A DNA stretch of 64,000 nt from Salegentibacter_A chungangensis (GCF_042678405.1 NZ_JBHTLI010000001.1:2170001-2234000); one strand, 5' to 3'. Positions 28,201-38,575 are shown, numbered from the stretch's first letter. Notes: generated by a model not told the origin, from the sequence alone. Numbers and translations: made by a program.

Positions 28201-31200
28201 ATACCACTCAGGCTGTTCAGAATGTTTATGTGAACGACACAACAGCTCCTGAAAGCATAGAAATTGCCGATGTCACAGGAGAGTGTGAAGTGAGTGTAAC
28301 TGCTCCAACCACCCAGGATAACTGTGAAGGAGAAATTACCGGAACCACTACAGATCCGTTAACGTATACCGAGCAAGGTGATTACCAGATCACCTGGACT
28401 TTTGACGACGGTAATGGAAATACCACTCAGGCTGTTCAGAATGTTTATGTGAACGATATTACTGCTCCTGAAAGCATAGAAATTGCCAATGCCACAGGAG
28501 AGTGTGAAGTGACTGTAACTGCTCCAACCACCCAGGATAACTGTAAAGGAGAAATTACCGGAACCACTACAGACCCGTTAACTTATACCGAGCAAGGCGA
28601 TTACCAGATCACCTGGACCTTTGATGATGGTAATGGGAATACTACTCAGGCTGTTCAGAATGTATACGTAGACGACACAACCGCTCCTGAAAGCATTGAA
28701 ATTGCTGATGCGGTGGGACAGTGCTCGGTAAGTCTTGGCACTCCGGTAACCAACGACAACTGCGAAGGACAAATTACAGGAACTACTAATGATCCGCTTT
28801 TCTATGATGAACAGGGTGAGTTTGAAGTAATCTGGACCTTTGATGATGGTAACGGAAATACCACACAAGTCATTCAGAATGTAATTGTAGATGATACCGC
28901 CGCACCGTCGCCGGTTATTATTCCCGATGCAATTGCTGAATGTGAGATCACCGTTACAGCTCCGGTAACTACAGACGATTGTTCCGGGGAAGAAATTACA
29001 GGAACCACTACCGATCCTTTAACTTATACAGAGCAAGGAGAATATCAGATCACCTGGACCTTTGATGATGGTAACGGAAATATTATTGAATCGGTTCAGA
29101 ATGTAATCATTAAAGACAATACCGCGCCGGATGCCATAGAAATCCCCGATGCCCGGGGAGAGTGTGCAGTGACTGTAATTGCTCCAACCACCCAGGATAA
29201 CTGTGAAGGAGAAATTACCGGAACCACTACAGATCTGTTAACGTATACCGAGCAGGGAGAATACCAGATCACCTGGACCTTTGACGATGGTAATGGAAAT
29301 ACCACACAAACAGTTCAGAACGTATTTGTTGAAGATGTTACTGCACCTGAAAGTATAGTAATAGCTGATGCCATTGGGGAATGTGATGTGAATGTAACTG
29401 CTCCGGTGACCCAGGATAACTGTAAAGGGGAAATCACGGGAACTACAACAGATCCATTAACTTATACTGAACAAGGAGAATACCAGATCACCTGGACCTT
29501 TGATGATGAAAATGGAAACACTATACAAAGGGTTCAGAATGTCTTTGTAAACGACACTACCGGTCCTGAAGCTCCGGAGATTGCTGATGCTACCGGGCAG
29601 TGTTCGGTGAGTGTTGAAACTCCCGTGACCAATGATAACTGCTCCGGAGAGATCACAGGAACCACCAATGATCTTTTATTCTATGATGAACAGGGAACCT
29701 ATGAAGTGGAATGGACATTTGAAGACGGCAATGGAAATACGACAATAGTCGTGCAAAATGTGATCGTTGATGATACGATGGCTCCTGCTCCAATTGAAAT
29801 CGCTGATGCGACCGGAGAATGTGAAGTAAACCTTATAGCTCCTGTAACTACAGATGAATGTTCCGGAGAAGAAATTGTGGGAACAACCAACGATCCGTTA
29901 AGCTATACCGAACAAGGAGAATACCAGGTAACCTGGGTCTTTGATGATGGTAATGGAAATACCACTGAAGTTGTTCAGAATGTGATCGTAAAAGATGTTA
30001 CCGCTCCTGAAAGTATCGAAATCGCTGATGCTACAGGAGAATGCGAAGTAAACCTTATAGCTCCTTTAACCCAGGATAACTGTGAAGGAGAGATGACTGC
30101 TACCACAAACGATCCGCTAAGCTATACCGAACAAGGAGGATACCAGGTAACCTGGATCTTTGATGATGGTAATGGCAATACCACAGAAGTTATTCAGAAT
30201 GTGATCGTAGACGATGTGACCGCTCCTGAAAGTATCGAAATTGCCGATGCTACAGGAGAATGCGAAGTAAACCTTATAGCTCCTGTAACCCAGGATAACT
30301 GTGAAGGAGAGATGACTGCTACCACAAACGATCCGCTAAGCTATACCGAACAAGGAGAATACCAGGTAACCTGGGTCTTTGATGATGGTAATGGCAATAC
30401 CACTGAAGTTGTTCAGAATGTGATCGTAAACGATGTGACCGCTCCTGAATTTACAGAAGTCAGTGATATCGCAATGAATGTGGATGCCGGAAAATGCGGT
30501 GCGATCGTAAACTACGAAATCCCAACTGCCAGCGATAACTGTGAGATTTCAGATAATCAGCTTATCGAAGGTTTGCAACCGGGAAGTGAGTTCCCTGTCG
30601 GGACCACACTGGTCACCTACCAGGTTACAGATGTTGCGGGCAATATGGATAGCGTGAGCTTTAATGTGATCATCACAGATAATATAGATCCTTCAATAGA
30701 ATGCAGTACCAATATTACTACAAGTGTAGCTTTCGGGGAATCAGGAATTACGGTAGATTATGAAACTCCTGTATTTTCAGATAATTGTCCTGATGTGACA
30801 ATAGAACAAACCGAAGGTCTGGCTTCAGGAAGTGTATTCCCCGTTGGAAGTACCACTAATACCTTTGTAGTGACAGACGCCTCGGGAAATACTGTAACCT
30901 GCAGCTTTAGCGTAACGGTAGATGAAGAACCAGCCGCTCCTTCTGTAAGTATAATTCAGCCTGACTGTGATACTGCTACCGGAAGTATTTCGGTAGAAAC
31001 TACTGCCGGTCTTACTTATAGTATAGATGGTGAAAATTACCGGGAAAACGGGAATTTCACTCAATTAACTGCAGGATCTTATACTATTACTGCAAGAGAT
31101 GAAAACGGATATATTTCTCCGGCAACAACAGTGGTTATAAATGCACAACCTTCTACTCCGGCTGCACCGGTGATCGAGGAAAGGCTTGAAACTACCTGTA

Positions 31201-31967
31201 CCGATCCTACTGCAAGCATTATGCTTAGCCTTGTAGACGGAATAAGCTTCAGTCTTGAGACCGGAGACGGAAGTATGATCACCGATGAAGATGAAGACGG
31301 AATTTTTGAAGGGCTTACAGCCGGGGATTACAATGTATATGCTCAAAATACTGAAGGATGTATCTCTGAAGCCAAAAGCTTTAGTATCGAGGCTCCTGAA
31401 AGCTCCAATATAGAAGAAGCAACAGTTAATCTTTGTATTGGAGACTTTCCTTACGACCTGTTCGAACTTTTCCCTGAAGGCAACGATCTAACCGGAGAAT
31501 GGACGGACACCGAAGAGACCGGTGCGCTTACAGATAACATCCTGGATCCGGCACTACTGGAAGTAGGCACTTACACTTTCACTTACCAGACCACCGGGGA
31601 ATGCGCAACCACGACCACAATCACTGCTAATATTGATGATGATTGTGTTGTAGTATTGCCTTGTGCCCTGGAAGATATCAGCTCCAGTATCTCTAAAGCG
31701 GTTACGCCTAACGGGGATGGTCATAACGATTATTTCGAGATCGACTTTGCGAACGAGTGCGGTTTTGTATATGACCTTATGATCTTCAACAGATGGGGAG
31801 CTAAGATCTTCGAGTCAAATAATTATCAAAATAACTGGGATGGCTTCTCAACCGATTCATTTACAAGCTCAGACCAGTTACCATCAGGAACCTACTACTA
31901 TGTCCTTGAAATAAGGAATAGCGGATTTGAACCCATTCAAGGTTACATTTATTTAGGAACAAAATAA
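25277..31967 (+). CDS. Giant repeat adhesin secreted by type IX secretion, gliding-type C-terminal domain (assembly gap inside)
   Basis: One gene of roughly 2,200 residues interrupted by 95 Ns at 27136-27230; the reading frames on the two sides do not match across the stated N length. An unusually long N-region precedes the hydrophobic signal sequence, which ends GMQAQ. Next come a large N-terminal module, about 17 tandem domains of some 76 residues resembling HYR domains, and two more divergent HYR-like domains. The end matches the type B T9SS/gliding C-terminal domain (AVTPNGDGHNDYFEI, MIFNRWGAKIFES, LPSGTYYYVLEI). Such proteins are surface-exposed adhesins, like SprB. PorP/SprF follows 12 bp later, as for other type B substrates. 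Confidence 0.85.
26750..30450 (+). repeat. Tandem HYR-like repeats of about 228 bp
   Basis: About 17 successive units share the frame pattern TAP..IEIADATGECEV, then DNC.GEITGTTTDPL, YTEQG.YQITWTFDDGNGN and VQNV.V. Neighbouring units are almost identical in DNA (for example around 27850-28640), showing recent expansion or gene conversion. Two subtypes alternate, ending YTEQGDY or FYDEQGEY. The region contains the N gap. Confidence 0.85.
27136..27230. other. Assembly gap (95 Ns)
   Basis: A run of Ns inside the repeat region. The bases right after the gap repeat those at about 27071-27118, and the bases just before it (ATTGATGG) deviate from the usual ATTGTATGG, so the contig edge is probably inaccurate. 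The real number of repeats is unknown. Confidence 0.95.
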
Positions 31968-31979
31968 AAAAGGGAAACC

Positions 31980-32891
31980 ATGAAAAAAAGATATCTAATT
32001 ATAATCGTCTTGTTTGTTGGAACATCGTCCTTTGCGCAGCAGCTGCCTCAGTTCACGCAATACATGTACAACACCATCTCGATAAACCCGGCATACGCGG
32101 GGTCCAGGGACGGATTTTCACTCACAGCCCTTAACCGTAATCAATGGGTGGGTGTAGAAGGAGCTCCAAACACTCAAACCCTGTCCATTCATTCTCCCCT
32201 ACGGAATGACAAGATTGGGCTGGGACTCTCAGTGATCAATGACAATGCAGGATACGAGAACTACACCTATCTTTACGGAGATTTCTCTTATCGTATAGAT
32301 TTTGACAGCGACGTTTCCCTTGCCTTTGGACTAAAAGGAGGCTTTAGTTATTACAATCTGGATGAAGACCTGTTCGCCGAGCCTAATGTTCTCGACGACC
32401 CTTTCTTCCAGGATCAGTTCAATAACTGGACCCCGAACTTCGGGATAGGTTTTTACCTGTCTGCGCAAAAGTGGTACATCGGCCTGTCGGCTCCTAAACT
32501 CATCAACAACAATAACCACGAGTATAGTGAATACCTGGCAATGGAACAGGTACATTATTTCCTTACCGGGGGCTATGTTTTTGACCTGAGCGATAACTTA
32601 AAATTACGACCAACGGCACTCGCAAAAGTGACCAAGGGAGCTCCGCTTTCGGTTGATGTTTCTTCCACCTTCATCCTAAATGAGAAATTCTATTTAGGGG
32701 CCAACTATCGTATAGACGACGCCATTGGCGGTTTTCTTGATGTGGAAATTCTCGACGGCCTTAGGGTGGGTTACGGCTACGAACATACGATCTCAGACAT
32801 CAGACCTTACAGCGACGGTTCGCACGAAATTATCCTGATCTACGAATTCAGGTTCAAAAATACCAGGTATAAATCACCAAGATTCTTCTAA
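31980..32891 (+). CDS. PorP/SprF family type IX secretion protein
   Basis: A 303-residue outer-membrane beta-barrel-like protein with a signal peptide (SSFAQ). The beginning LPQFTQYMYNTISINPAYAG is diagnostic of PorP/SprF, and the rest shows alternating amphipathic strands with aromatic ends. SprF-type proteins are needed for secretion or surface attachment of the type B T9SS substrate encoded immediately upstream, here 12 bp away. Confidence 0.92.
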   Translation: MKKRYLIIIVLFVGTSSFAQQLPQFTQYMYNTISINPAYAGSRDGFSLTALNRNQWVGVEGAPNTQTLSIHSPLRNDKIGLGLSVINDNAGYENYTYLYGDFSYRIDFDSDVSLAFGLKGGFSYYNLDEDLFAEPNVLDDPFFQDQFNNWTPNFGIGFYLSAQKWYIGLSAPKLINNNNHEYSEYLAMEQVHYFLTGGYVFDLSDNLKLRPTALAKVTKGAPLSVDVSSTFILNEKFYLGANYRIDDAIGGFLDVEILDGLRVGYGYEHTISDIRPYSDGSHEIILIYEFRFKNTRYKSPRFF

Positions 32892-32908
32892 TATAAATCC
32901 TGCTTATT

Positions 32909-34774
32909 ATGAAAAACTTTTACACCACCATATTATTGTTATTAGTAAGCTCCCTGAGTCTTCAGGCACAATCTTCAAAACAGAAAAAAGCAGACCGGCT
33001 TTATGATGAACTTGCTTATCTGGAAGCCACTAATGTATACAAGGAGCTTATAGAGAAAGAGTATAATGTTCAGGAAAACAAACTTCGTCTTGGTGACGCT
33101 TATATGAAATTAAGAAGTCCTGAGAATGCGGTTCATTATTACGGAGATGTGCTGGAGAATGAAGGAGCTTCGCCTGAATATTATTACAAATACGCCCAGG
33201 CCCTTCGTGGGGTAAAGCGTTATGACGAATCTAAAAAGTGGCTTCAGAAATATCTTAATGAAGGCGCCGGGAGTAAGGATGTTAGCGAATTGATGGAAGA
33301 TCCCGATTATGAAGCCAAGGATATCTATCGCTTGGAAAGCGCCGGTTTCAATTCGGCAGTTAGTGATTTTGGTGTCTTTAAAAAGGACAATACCATCTAT
33401 TTCGTTTCGGCCCGAGCTGAAGGTGTAGACGTAAAAACCAAGACCTACAGCTGGAATGGGGAACCTTACCTGGATATCTATCAAATGAATGCAGATTCAG
33501 GAGAAATTAGTCCTATTTCGGGAGACATTAACACGAAGTTGCACGATGGGCCTATAGTAATTAGCCCTGATGGAAATACCGCCTATTTCACCCGTAATAA
33601 TTATATGGGCAATAAGGAAGGAAAAAGAGATAAGGACGCTACCAATCATCTTAAGATCTATAAGGCACAACGTTCCGGTGATAGCTGGACCAATGTAAGC
33701 GAACTTCCTTTTAACAGCGATTCTTATTCTGTTGGACATCCTGCTTTATCACAAGACGGTAAAACCCTGTATTTCACTTCAGATATGCCCGGCGGCCAGG
33801 GAGGCACCGATATTTATAAGATAAGTTTGGACGGAAATGGCTTTGGCTCACCTGAAAATCTGGGAGCCGCTGTAAATACCGAATTTGATGAAGCCTTTCC
33901 CTTTATAGACGAGGAAGGAGTGCTATACTTTTCTTCTAACGGACATGGAGGTTACGGCCTTTACGATATCTACAGCTATGATCTGAATGAAGGTGGAAAA
34001 GTTGAAAACCTTGGAGAACCGGTAAATTCAAATCTTGATGATTTTGCGTACTTCAGATCAGGAGAAGACAATACAGGCTTTGTTTCTTCAAACCGCGAGG
34101 GCAACAGCGACAATATCTTTGCTTTTAACAGGCTGGAGCCGCTTATGCTTGAAGGAAAGGTGACCGACGCCGTTAACGACACTCCTGTTGCAAAGGCTAC
34201 GGTAAGGCTGATGGATGAGAATAATAAGCAGATAGCTTTCCTGGAAACCAATGAAGAGGGTGATTATTCTACTGAAATAGATCGTGATAAAATCTTTCCT
34301 GTAGAAGCCAAACAAATTGAATATGAGACCTTCCATGGAAAGATCAATACCACAGATTCAGATGATAAAGAAAAGATCGTTTATAATATTCAGTTACAAC
34401 CCGTTAAGGATGTGGAGTATCTTGCTGAGATCGATAATATTTACTTCGATTTCGACAAATCGAACATCAGGCCAGATGCAGCTAAGGAACTGGATAAACT
34501 GGTAGCGCTTATGAAAAATGAATATCCCGATCTTGTGATCGAAATAGGCTCTCATACCGACTTTAGAGGATCTAACGAATACAACCAGGCTCTGGCTGAA
34601 AGAAGAGCAAAGTCCACCTACGACTATTTGATCTCTAAGGGAATAGATAAGAACAGGATCCAGTCTTACAAAGGTTATGGAGAAACCAGGCCTGCTATAG
34701 AATGTGACCGATGCACCAGGGAAGAACATCAGCTGAACAGAAGATCTATGTTTAAAGTGGTAAAAATGGAATAG
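32909..34774 (+). CDS. OmpA-family outer-membrane protein with TPR and PD40 repeats
   Basis: A 621-residue protein with a signal peptide (SLSLQAQ). Residues about 25-115 are TPR-like helices, and residues 150-400 contain WD40-like PD40 beta-propeller blades (DGPIVISPDGNTAYFTRNN, GHPALSQDGKTLYFTSD, FDEAFPFIDEEGVLYFSSN). A carboxypeptidase-regulatory-like domain follows, and the C-terminal OmpA peptidoglycan-binding domain is IYFDFDKSNIRPDA with EIGSHTDFRGSNEYNQALAE. This domain order is typical of proteins following PorP/SprF genes; it likely anchors the T9SS surface complex to the cell wall. Confidence 0.9.
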   Translation: MKNFYTTILLLLVSSLSLQAQSSKQKKADRLYDELAYLEATNVYKELIEKEYNVQENKLRLGDAYMKLRSPENAVHYYGDVLENEGASPEYYYKYAQALRGVKRYDESKKWLQKYLNEGAGSKDVSELMEDPDYEAKDIYRLESAGFNSAVSDFGVFKKDNTIYFVSARAEGVDVKTKTYSWNGEPYLDIYQMNADSGEISPISGDINTKLHDGPIVISPDGNTAYFTRNNYMGNKEGKRDKDATNHLKIYKAQRSGDSWTNVSELPFNSDSYSVGHPALSQDGKTLYFTSDMPGGQGGTDIYKISLDGNGFGSPENLGAAVNTEFDEAFPFIDEEGVLYFSSNGHGGYGLYDIYSYDLNEGGKVENLGEPVNSNLDDFAYFRSGEDNTGFVSSNREGNSDNIFAFNRLEPLMLEGKVTDAVNDTPVAKATVRLMDENNKQIAFLETNEEGDYSTEIDRDKIFPVEAKQIEYETFHGKINTTDSDDKEKIVYNIQLQPVKDVEYLAEIDNIYFDFDKSNIRPDAAKELDKLVALMKNEYPDLVIEIGSHTDFRGSNEYNQALAERRAKSTYDYLISKGIDKNRIQSYKGYGETRPAIECDRCTREEHQLNRRSMFKVVKME

Positions 34775-34801
34775 AATTAAGATTCACCCTGCCCCAACCC
34801 C

Positions 34802-34838
34802 AAAGGTCCGATTGTTTTTATCGGGCCTTTATTTTTTT
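34802..34838 (+). terminator. Rho-independent terminator after the T9SS operon
   Basis: Stem AAAGGTCCGAT / ATCGGGCCTTT (one G-T wobble) followed by a T-run, about 28 bp after the OmpA-family stop codon. Confidence 0.8.
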
Positions 34839-34954
34839 CAAATTCCTTCAGGCTTTAATAAGAGACTCATCAGAGCTTTCCAATAGAAGAACGCTACGGC
34901 AGAGGACCTACTAAGACCTATTGCATACTGACTCATTGCTTTAAATGAAAGCAT

Positions 34955-34987
34955 AAAAAAACATCGGCCGGATGCCGATGTTTTTTA
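34955..34987. terminator. Second hairpin terminator
   Basis: Near-perfect stem AAAAAACATCGGC / GCCGATGTTTTTT, symmetrical in A/T tracts, so it can work in both directions. It is between the T9SS operon and the convergent CAP gene. The roughly 115 bp between this and the first terminator hold no visible gene. Confidence 0.75.
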
Positions 34988-35073
34988 TAATCGTGAGAAA
35001 TGTTTGAATAAATGGCTCACCCTGCCAAAAAGCCCAAAGATCTGTTGTTCCTATTGAAATATTGGCGCTTTAT

Positions 35074-35577
35074 TTATTTTCTCACGAAGATGTTAGTAAA
35101 GTAATTTTTGCCTTCCTCATCACTAAGCACAGAAATCCCGAAATGAGTATGCTTGCCTTCAATGTTATGACGGTGACTGCTACTATTAACCCAGGCCTTA
35201 ACAACAGATTCTGCTGTTCTGTAACCATAGGCCACATTTTCACTCACTGCCTGCGCATTTACATTGCGCACCAGGGATTCGTAACGGTTCCCAAAATTGT
35301 CGTGGCTAATTTGCCCTTGTTGGGCCATATAAACATTGTGGTCTTCCGCCTCTACCGAAATCTCGGCAAGAGGTTTAAGTTCGGCTAATCCGAGGGATGC
35401 TCTATAGTCATTTACCTCAGCAAGGATCTCAAGTTCGATATCGGTGTACTCCACGTTCACCTTTTCGGCAACCTGATCATAAGCAGTCACTTCTTCCTCC
35501 AGGCTGTCTTTGGTACAAGACGTAAAGCTGAAGGCCAAAAGGGCCATCATAAGTAAAGTTCGTGTACTTTTTCTCAT
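35074..35577 (-). CDS. CAP-domain (SCP/PR-1-like) lipoprotein
   Basis: A 167-residue protein with a lipoprotein signal (LLAFSFTSC). The CAP domain covers residues 45-165, with EILAEVNDYRASLGL, EDHNVYMAQQGQISHDNFG, SENVAYGYRTAESVVKAWVNSS and THFGISVLSD containing the conserved His/Glu pairs. CAP proteins are secreted and bind lipids or act on extracellular partners; the bacterial role is largely unknown. The protein is probably attached to the outer membrane. Confidence 0.87.
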   Translation of the reverse strand: MRKSTRTLLMMALLAFSFTSCTKDSLEEEVTAYDQVAEKVNVEYTDIELEILAEVNDYRASLGLAELKPLAEISVEAEDHNVYMAQQGQISHDNFGNRYESLVRNVNAQAVSENVAYGYRTAESVVKAWVNSSSHRHNIEGKHTHFGISVLSDEEGKNYFTNIFVRK

Positions 35578-35765
35578 AGGTTAATCAGATTTGAGAAAGA
35601 CTAAAGTACACATATAATCGATTAAATGCTTGTTATCCAATGCACTTCACCGATTTTAAGTTTTTTTTAACAAAAAAAGTAAGATTTCACTTACGTATAT
35701 TTGACGCCTGTACCGATCAAAGGCAAGCCAAGTAAGAATTTACTTATATTTTCAATGCTATCTGG
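35578..35765. other. 188-bp intergenic region with an orphan forward promoter box
   Basis: Between two minus-strand genes. At 35696-35703 the plus strand has TATATTTG, an exact TAnnTTTG box, yet no plus-strand gene follows. AAGTAAGAATTTACTT at about 35730-35746 is a near-palindrome followed by T-rich bases and could end a short RNA. An imperfect minus-strand box (TACTTTAG, about 35601-35608) may serve the CAP gene. Confidence 0.3.
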
Positions 35766-36674
35766 TTATTCAAAGAGAAAAACCCTCCCGTCATCGGCTA
35801 ATTCAACTTGTGGGAAAATACTTTCTGCTTCTGACCGGAATAAATTGATATTGGGATACCTGGTGGAATAATGGCCAAGCAGCAGTTTTTTAACCCCGGC
35901 ATCCCTTGCTATAGTTGCTGCCTGTTTGGCGGTGGCGTGTTTGGTTGATAAGGCAAGCTCTTCCTGGTCATCTAAAAATGTAGATTCGTGATACAATACG
36001 TCTACCCCACTTATTCGCGGAACTATTCGAGGTTCGAACATCGTATCACTGCAATAGGCATAACTAAGCGCTGGTTTGGGTTCGGAGGTTACCAGTTTAT
36101 TATCGATAAGCTTTCCGTCTTCAGAAACCACGTTCTTGCCTTTTTTAAGGCTTTTATATAAACTAACATCTATATGATATTCCCTGGCCTTATCGATAAG
36201 CAGCTTGCGATCTCCGGGCTTTTCACGAAAAATAAATCCGTTGGTATAGATGCGATGATTTAATGGAATTGTCTCTACGGTAACTTTTTCATCCTCAAAA
36301 ATCAGCTGTGGTTCTTTGGAGTCCAGTTCGTGAAAATACAGCGGGTAATTGGTCCAGGAACCTGAAAGCTTCAGTTGCAGGGTAATGATCTCCTTAATCC
36401 CTTTAGGCCCGTGCACGTGCAATTCGGTTTCCCGCTTAAGCAACCTGAAGGTCGAGATAAGTCCTACGAGTCCGAAGAAATGATCTCCGTGCAGGTGAGA
36501 GATGAAAATATGCTTTATTTTAGAGAATTTCACCTTGTTCCTCCTTAGTTCTACCTGCGTCCCCTCCCCACAATCAATAAGGAACAAACGGTTCTTTATT
36601 TCCAGGACCTGGGAGGTAGGGTTGGTAAAGCTTCGGGGAGTAGCGGCATAGCAACCTAAAATAGTAAGCTTCAT
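35766..36674 (-). CDS. rnz: Ribonuclease Z
   Basis: A 302-residue metallo-beta-lactamase-fold endonuclease that trims tRNA 3' ends. FISHLHGDHFFGLVGLI is the HxHxDH zinc motif, and further ligands are in YCSDTMFEP, YHESTFLDD and LLLGHYSTRY. FLIDCGEGTQVELRR precedes the main motif, as usual in RNase Z. It is 9 bp after the small gene at 36684-37016 on the same strand. Confidence 0.93.
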   Translation of the reverse strand: MKLTILGCYAATPRSFTNPTSQVLEIKNRLFLIDCGEGTQVELRRNKVKFSKIKHIFISHLHGDHFFGLVGLISTFRLLKRETELHVHGPKGIKEIITLQLKLSGSWTNYPLYFHELDSKEPQLIFEDEKVTVETIPLNHRIYTNGFIFREKPGDRKLLIDKAREYHIDVSLYKSLKKGKNVVSEDGKLIDNKLVTSEPKPALSYAYCSDTMFEPRIVPRISGVDVLYHESTFLDDQEELALSTKHATAKQAATIARDAGVKKLLLGHYSTRYPNINLFRSEAESIFPQVELADDGRVFLFE

Positions 36675-36683
36675 AAGATGGTT

Positions 36684-37016
36684 TTAGAATCCCAGTTCAC
36701 GTTCCAGTTCATCCATTCTTATAATATCTTCGGCTTCCTGGATAGTAGGGACCACTACCAGCTCATCGGGAACCTTGTCCATACTTGCGGCATCTCCGGC
36801 CAGCACAAAAGATTTTTTCCCGGTACGGTGCACATTGGAGAGCTCCAAAAAGCTTAAAAGATCTTCGGTTTGTAATTCTCCGTAATCAAGCAGGTTCACC
36901 AGCACATTAGACTCTTTAAAATCATCATGATGCTTGGTTATAAAAGAACTGAACCCGGTAATATCTTCATTCTCGGGCTCTATAAATATATAATTCTCCT
37001 TAGAGGTTCTCTTCAT
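36684..37016 (-). CDS. Conserved hypothetical protein upstream of rnz, STAS-like
   Basis: A 110-residue acidic alpha/beta protein without a signal peptide (ESNVLVNLLDYGELQTEDLL, GKKSFVLAGDAASMDKV, PTIQEAEDIIRMDELERELG). The strand-helix order resembles a STAS-type domain. In flavobacterial genomes a gene of this kind is regularly found just before rnz, and here the two are 9 bp apart. Function unknown. Confidence 0.7.
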   Translation of the reverse strand: MKRTSKENYIFIEPENEDITGFSSFITKHHDDFKESNVLVNLLDYGELQTEDLLSFLELSNVHRTGKKSFVLAGDAASMDKVPDELVVVPTIQEAEDIIRMDELERELGF

Positions 37017-37067
37017 AGCGCTAAAGTCTTTATTTCTTCTAAGTTAATAAAAAGCTGGTGGAAAATC

Positions 37068-37997
37068 CTATTGTTTAATGCGGGAAGCCAGTAAATAGAT
37101 CACAGCCATTCTCACCGCCACTCCGTTCTGCACCTGGTCCAGGATAATCGCCTGTTTAGAATCGGCTACATCACTGGTGATCTCCACTCCCCTGTTTATA
37201 GGGCCCGGGTGCATTACCACGATCTCCTTATTAAGGCTGTTCAGTATTTTTTTATTCAGGCCGAATTGCTGGGTGTATTCTCTGGTACTCGGGAAATAAC
37301 TGATGTCCATTCGCTCGTTCTGCACGCGAAGCATATTGGCCACATCACACCATTCCAATGCCTTTCTAAGATCGGTCTCCACTCCTACTCCTAAAGATTC
37401 TATATGTTTTGGAATAAGGGTTTTTGGTCCGCATACTTTTACTTGGGCACCCTGAAGTTTCAGTGCGAAAATATTGGAAAGCGCTACCCGGCTATGCAGA
37501 ATATCCCCAACGATCACCACTTTCTTTCCGGCAACTTCGCCAAGCTTCTCCCTTATGGAATAAGAATCGAGCAGTGCCTGGGTAGGATGTTCGTGGGCAC
37601 CGTCTCCTGCATTCACGATACTGGCATTTACGTGCCTTGAAAGGAAGATCCCGGCTCCCGGGTTAGGATGCCGCATCACCACCATATCTACTTTCATAGA
37701 AAGGATGTTGTTCACGGTATCAATTAAGGTTTCCCCTTTTTTAACCGAAGAGGACGCGGCCGAGAAGTTGATCACATCAGCACTCAGTCTTTTTTCTGCA
37801 AGCTCAAAGGAAAGTCTTGTTCTGGTACTGTTCTCAAAGAAAAGATTAGCGATGGTGATATCCCGAAGGGAAGGAACCTTTTTAATGGGCCGGTTGATCA
37901 CTTCCTTAAAATGGTCGGCCGTATTAAAGATAAGATCAATATCCTCCTTTTTCAGGTATTTGATCCCCAGCAAGTGGTTTACACTCAATTCACTCAT
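37068..37997 (-). CDS. pyrB: Aspartate carbamoyltransferase catalytic subunit
   Basis: A 309-residue enzyme for the first committed step of pyrimidine synthesis. The carbamoyl-phosphate loop is FFENSTRTRLSFELA near residue 55. DGAHEHPTQALLDSYSI and VMHPGPINRGVEI are the other signatures. No regulatory PyrI gene is adjacent. It follows pyrR by 8 bp on the same strand, as in many pyr operons. Confidence 0.96.
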   Translation of the reverse strand: MSELSVNHLLGIKYLKKEDIDLIFNTADHFKEVINRPIKKVPSLRDITIANLFFENSTRTRLSFELAEKRLSADVINFSAASSSVKKGETLIDTVNNILSMKVDMVVMRHPNPGAGIFLSRHVNASIVNAGDGAHEHPTQALLDSYSIREKLGEVAGKKVVIVGDILHSRVALSNIFALKLQGAQVKVCGPKTLIPKHIESLGVGVETDLRKALEWCDVANMLRVQNERMDISYFPSTREYTQQFGLNKKILNSLNKEIVVMHPGPINRGVEITSDVADSKQAIILDQVQNGVAVRMAVIYLLASRIKQ

Positions 37998-38005
37998 CTG
38001 CTAAA

Positions 38006-38545
38006 TTATTTTGAAACCAGATATACCGCATCCTGGCCTTCATTTTCTTTCCAGTTTACTTGAACCTTCTCTTCATTTATTGCATCTACCTGCCTGCCGT
38101 TATAATCCGGCTGAATGGGTAAATGACGACTGAATCTCCTGTCTATAAGCGTTAAGAGTTCGATCTCCTTTGGCCTTCCGAAAGACTGAATAGCGGTAAG
38201 TGCTGCCCTGATACTTCGGCCGGTATACAGCACATCATCAACAAACACCACACGTTTATCTTCCACCACAAAATCAATCTTTGTCTTATTTGCTTCCAGA
38301 GGCTTATCGCTTCTCCTGAAGTCATCGCGATAAAAAGTAATGTCCAGCTGTCCTGAAAGTATGTTATGAATATTATATTCCTCTTTCAGGATCTTTTCGA
38401 TACGCCTGGCCAGAAACACTCCTCTCGGCTGGATGCCGATGATCACGCTTTCACTAAAATCTGTATGATTTTCAACTAACTGACAGGCCAAACGATGTAA
38501 AATAATATCTAATTCTTTTGCATCAAGCAGGACTTTTTGGCTCAT
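38006..38545 (-). CDS. pyrR: Bifunctional PyrR: pyr operon regulator / uracil phosphoribosyltransferase
   Basis: A 179-residue type I phosphoribosyltransferase with the PRPP loop VVFVDDVLYTGRSIRAAL, preceded by IGIQPRGVFLARRI and followed by ELLTLIDRRFSRHLPI, which match PyrR. In Gram-positives PyrR binds pyr mRNA; in Bacteroidota its regulatory role is not established, and no attenuator is visible here. First gene of the pyrR-pyrB unit, with a TACTTTTG promoter box upstream. Confidence 0.93.
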   Translation of the reverse strand: MSQKVLLDAKELDIILHRLACQLVENHTDFSESVIIGIQPRGVFLARRIEKILKEEYNIHNILSGQLDITFYRDDFRRSDKPLEANKTKIDFVVEDKRVVFVDDVLYTGRSIRAALTAIQSFGRPKEIELLTLIDRRFSRHLPIQPDYNGRQVDAINEEKVQVNWKENEGQDAVYLVSK

Positions 38546-38575
38546 AGTCAGTTTTAATATGAAGAAGTTCTATCG

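Noticed and set aside
34394..34729. 111-residue minus-strand frame opposite the OmpA domain
   Set aside because: It mirrors the conserved OmpA coding sequence and has no independent support.
35062..35388. 108-residue plus-strand frame opposite the CAP gene
   Set aside because: The minus strand encodes a complete CAP domain with a lipoprotein signal; the plus frame is a shadow.
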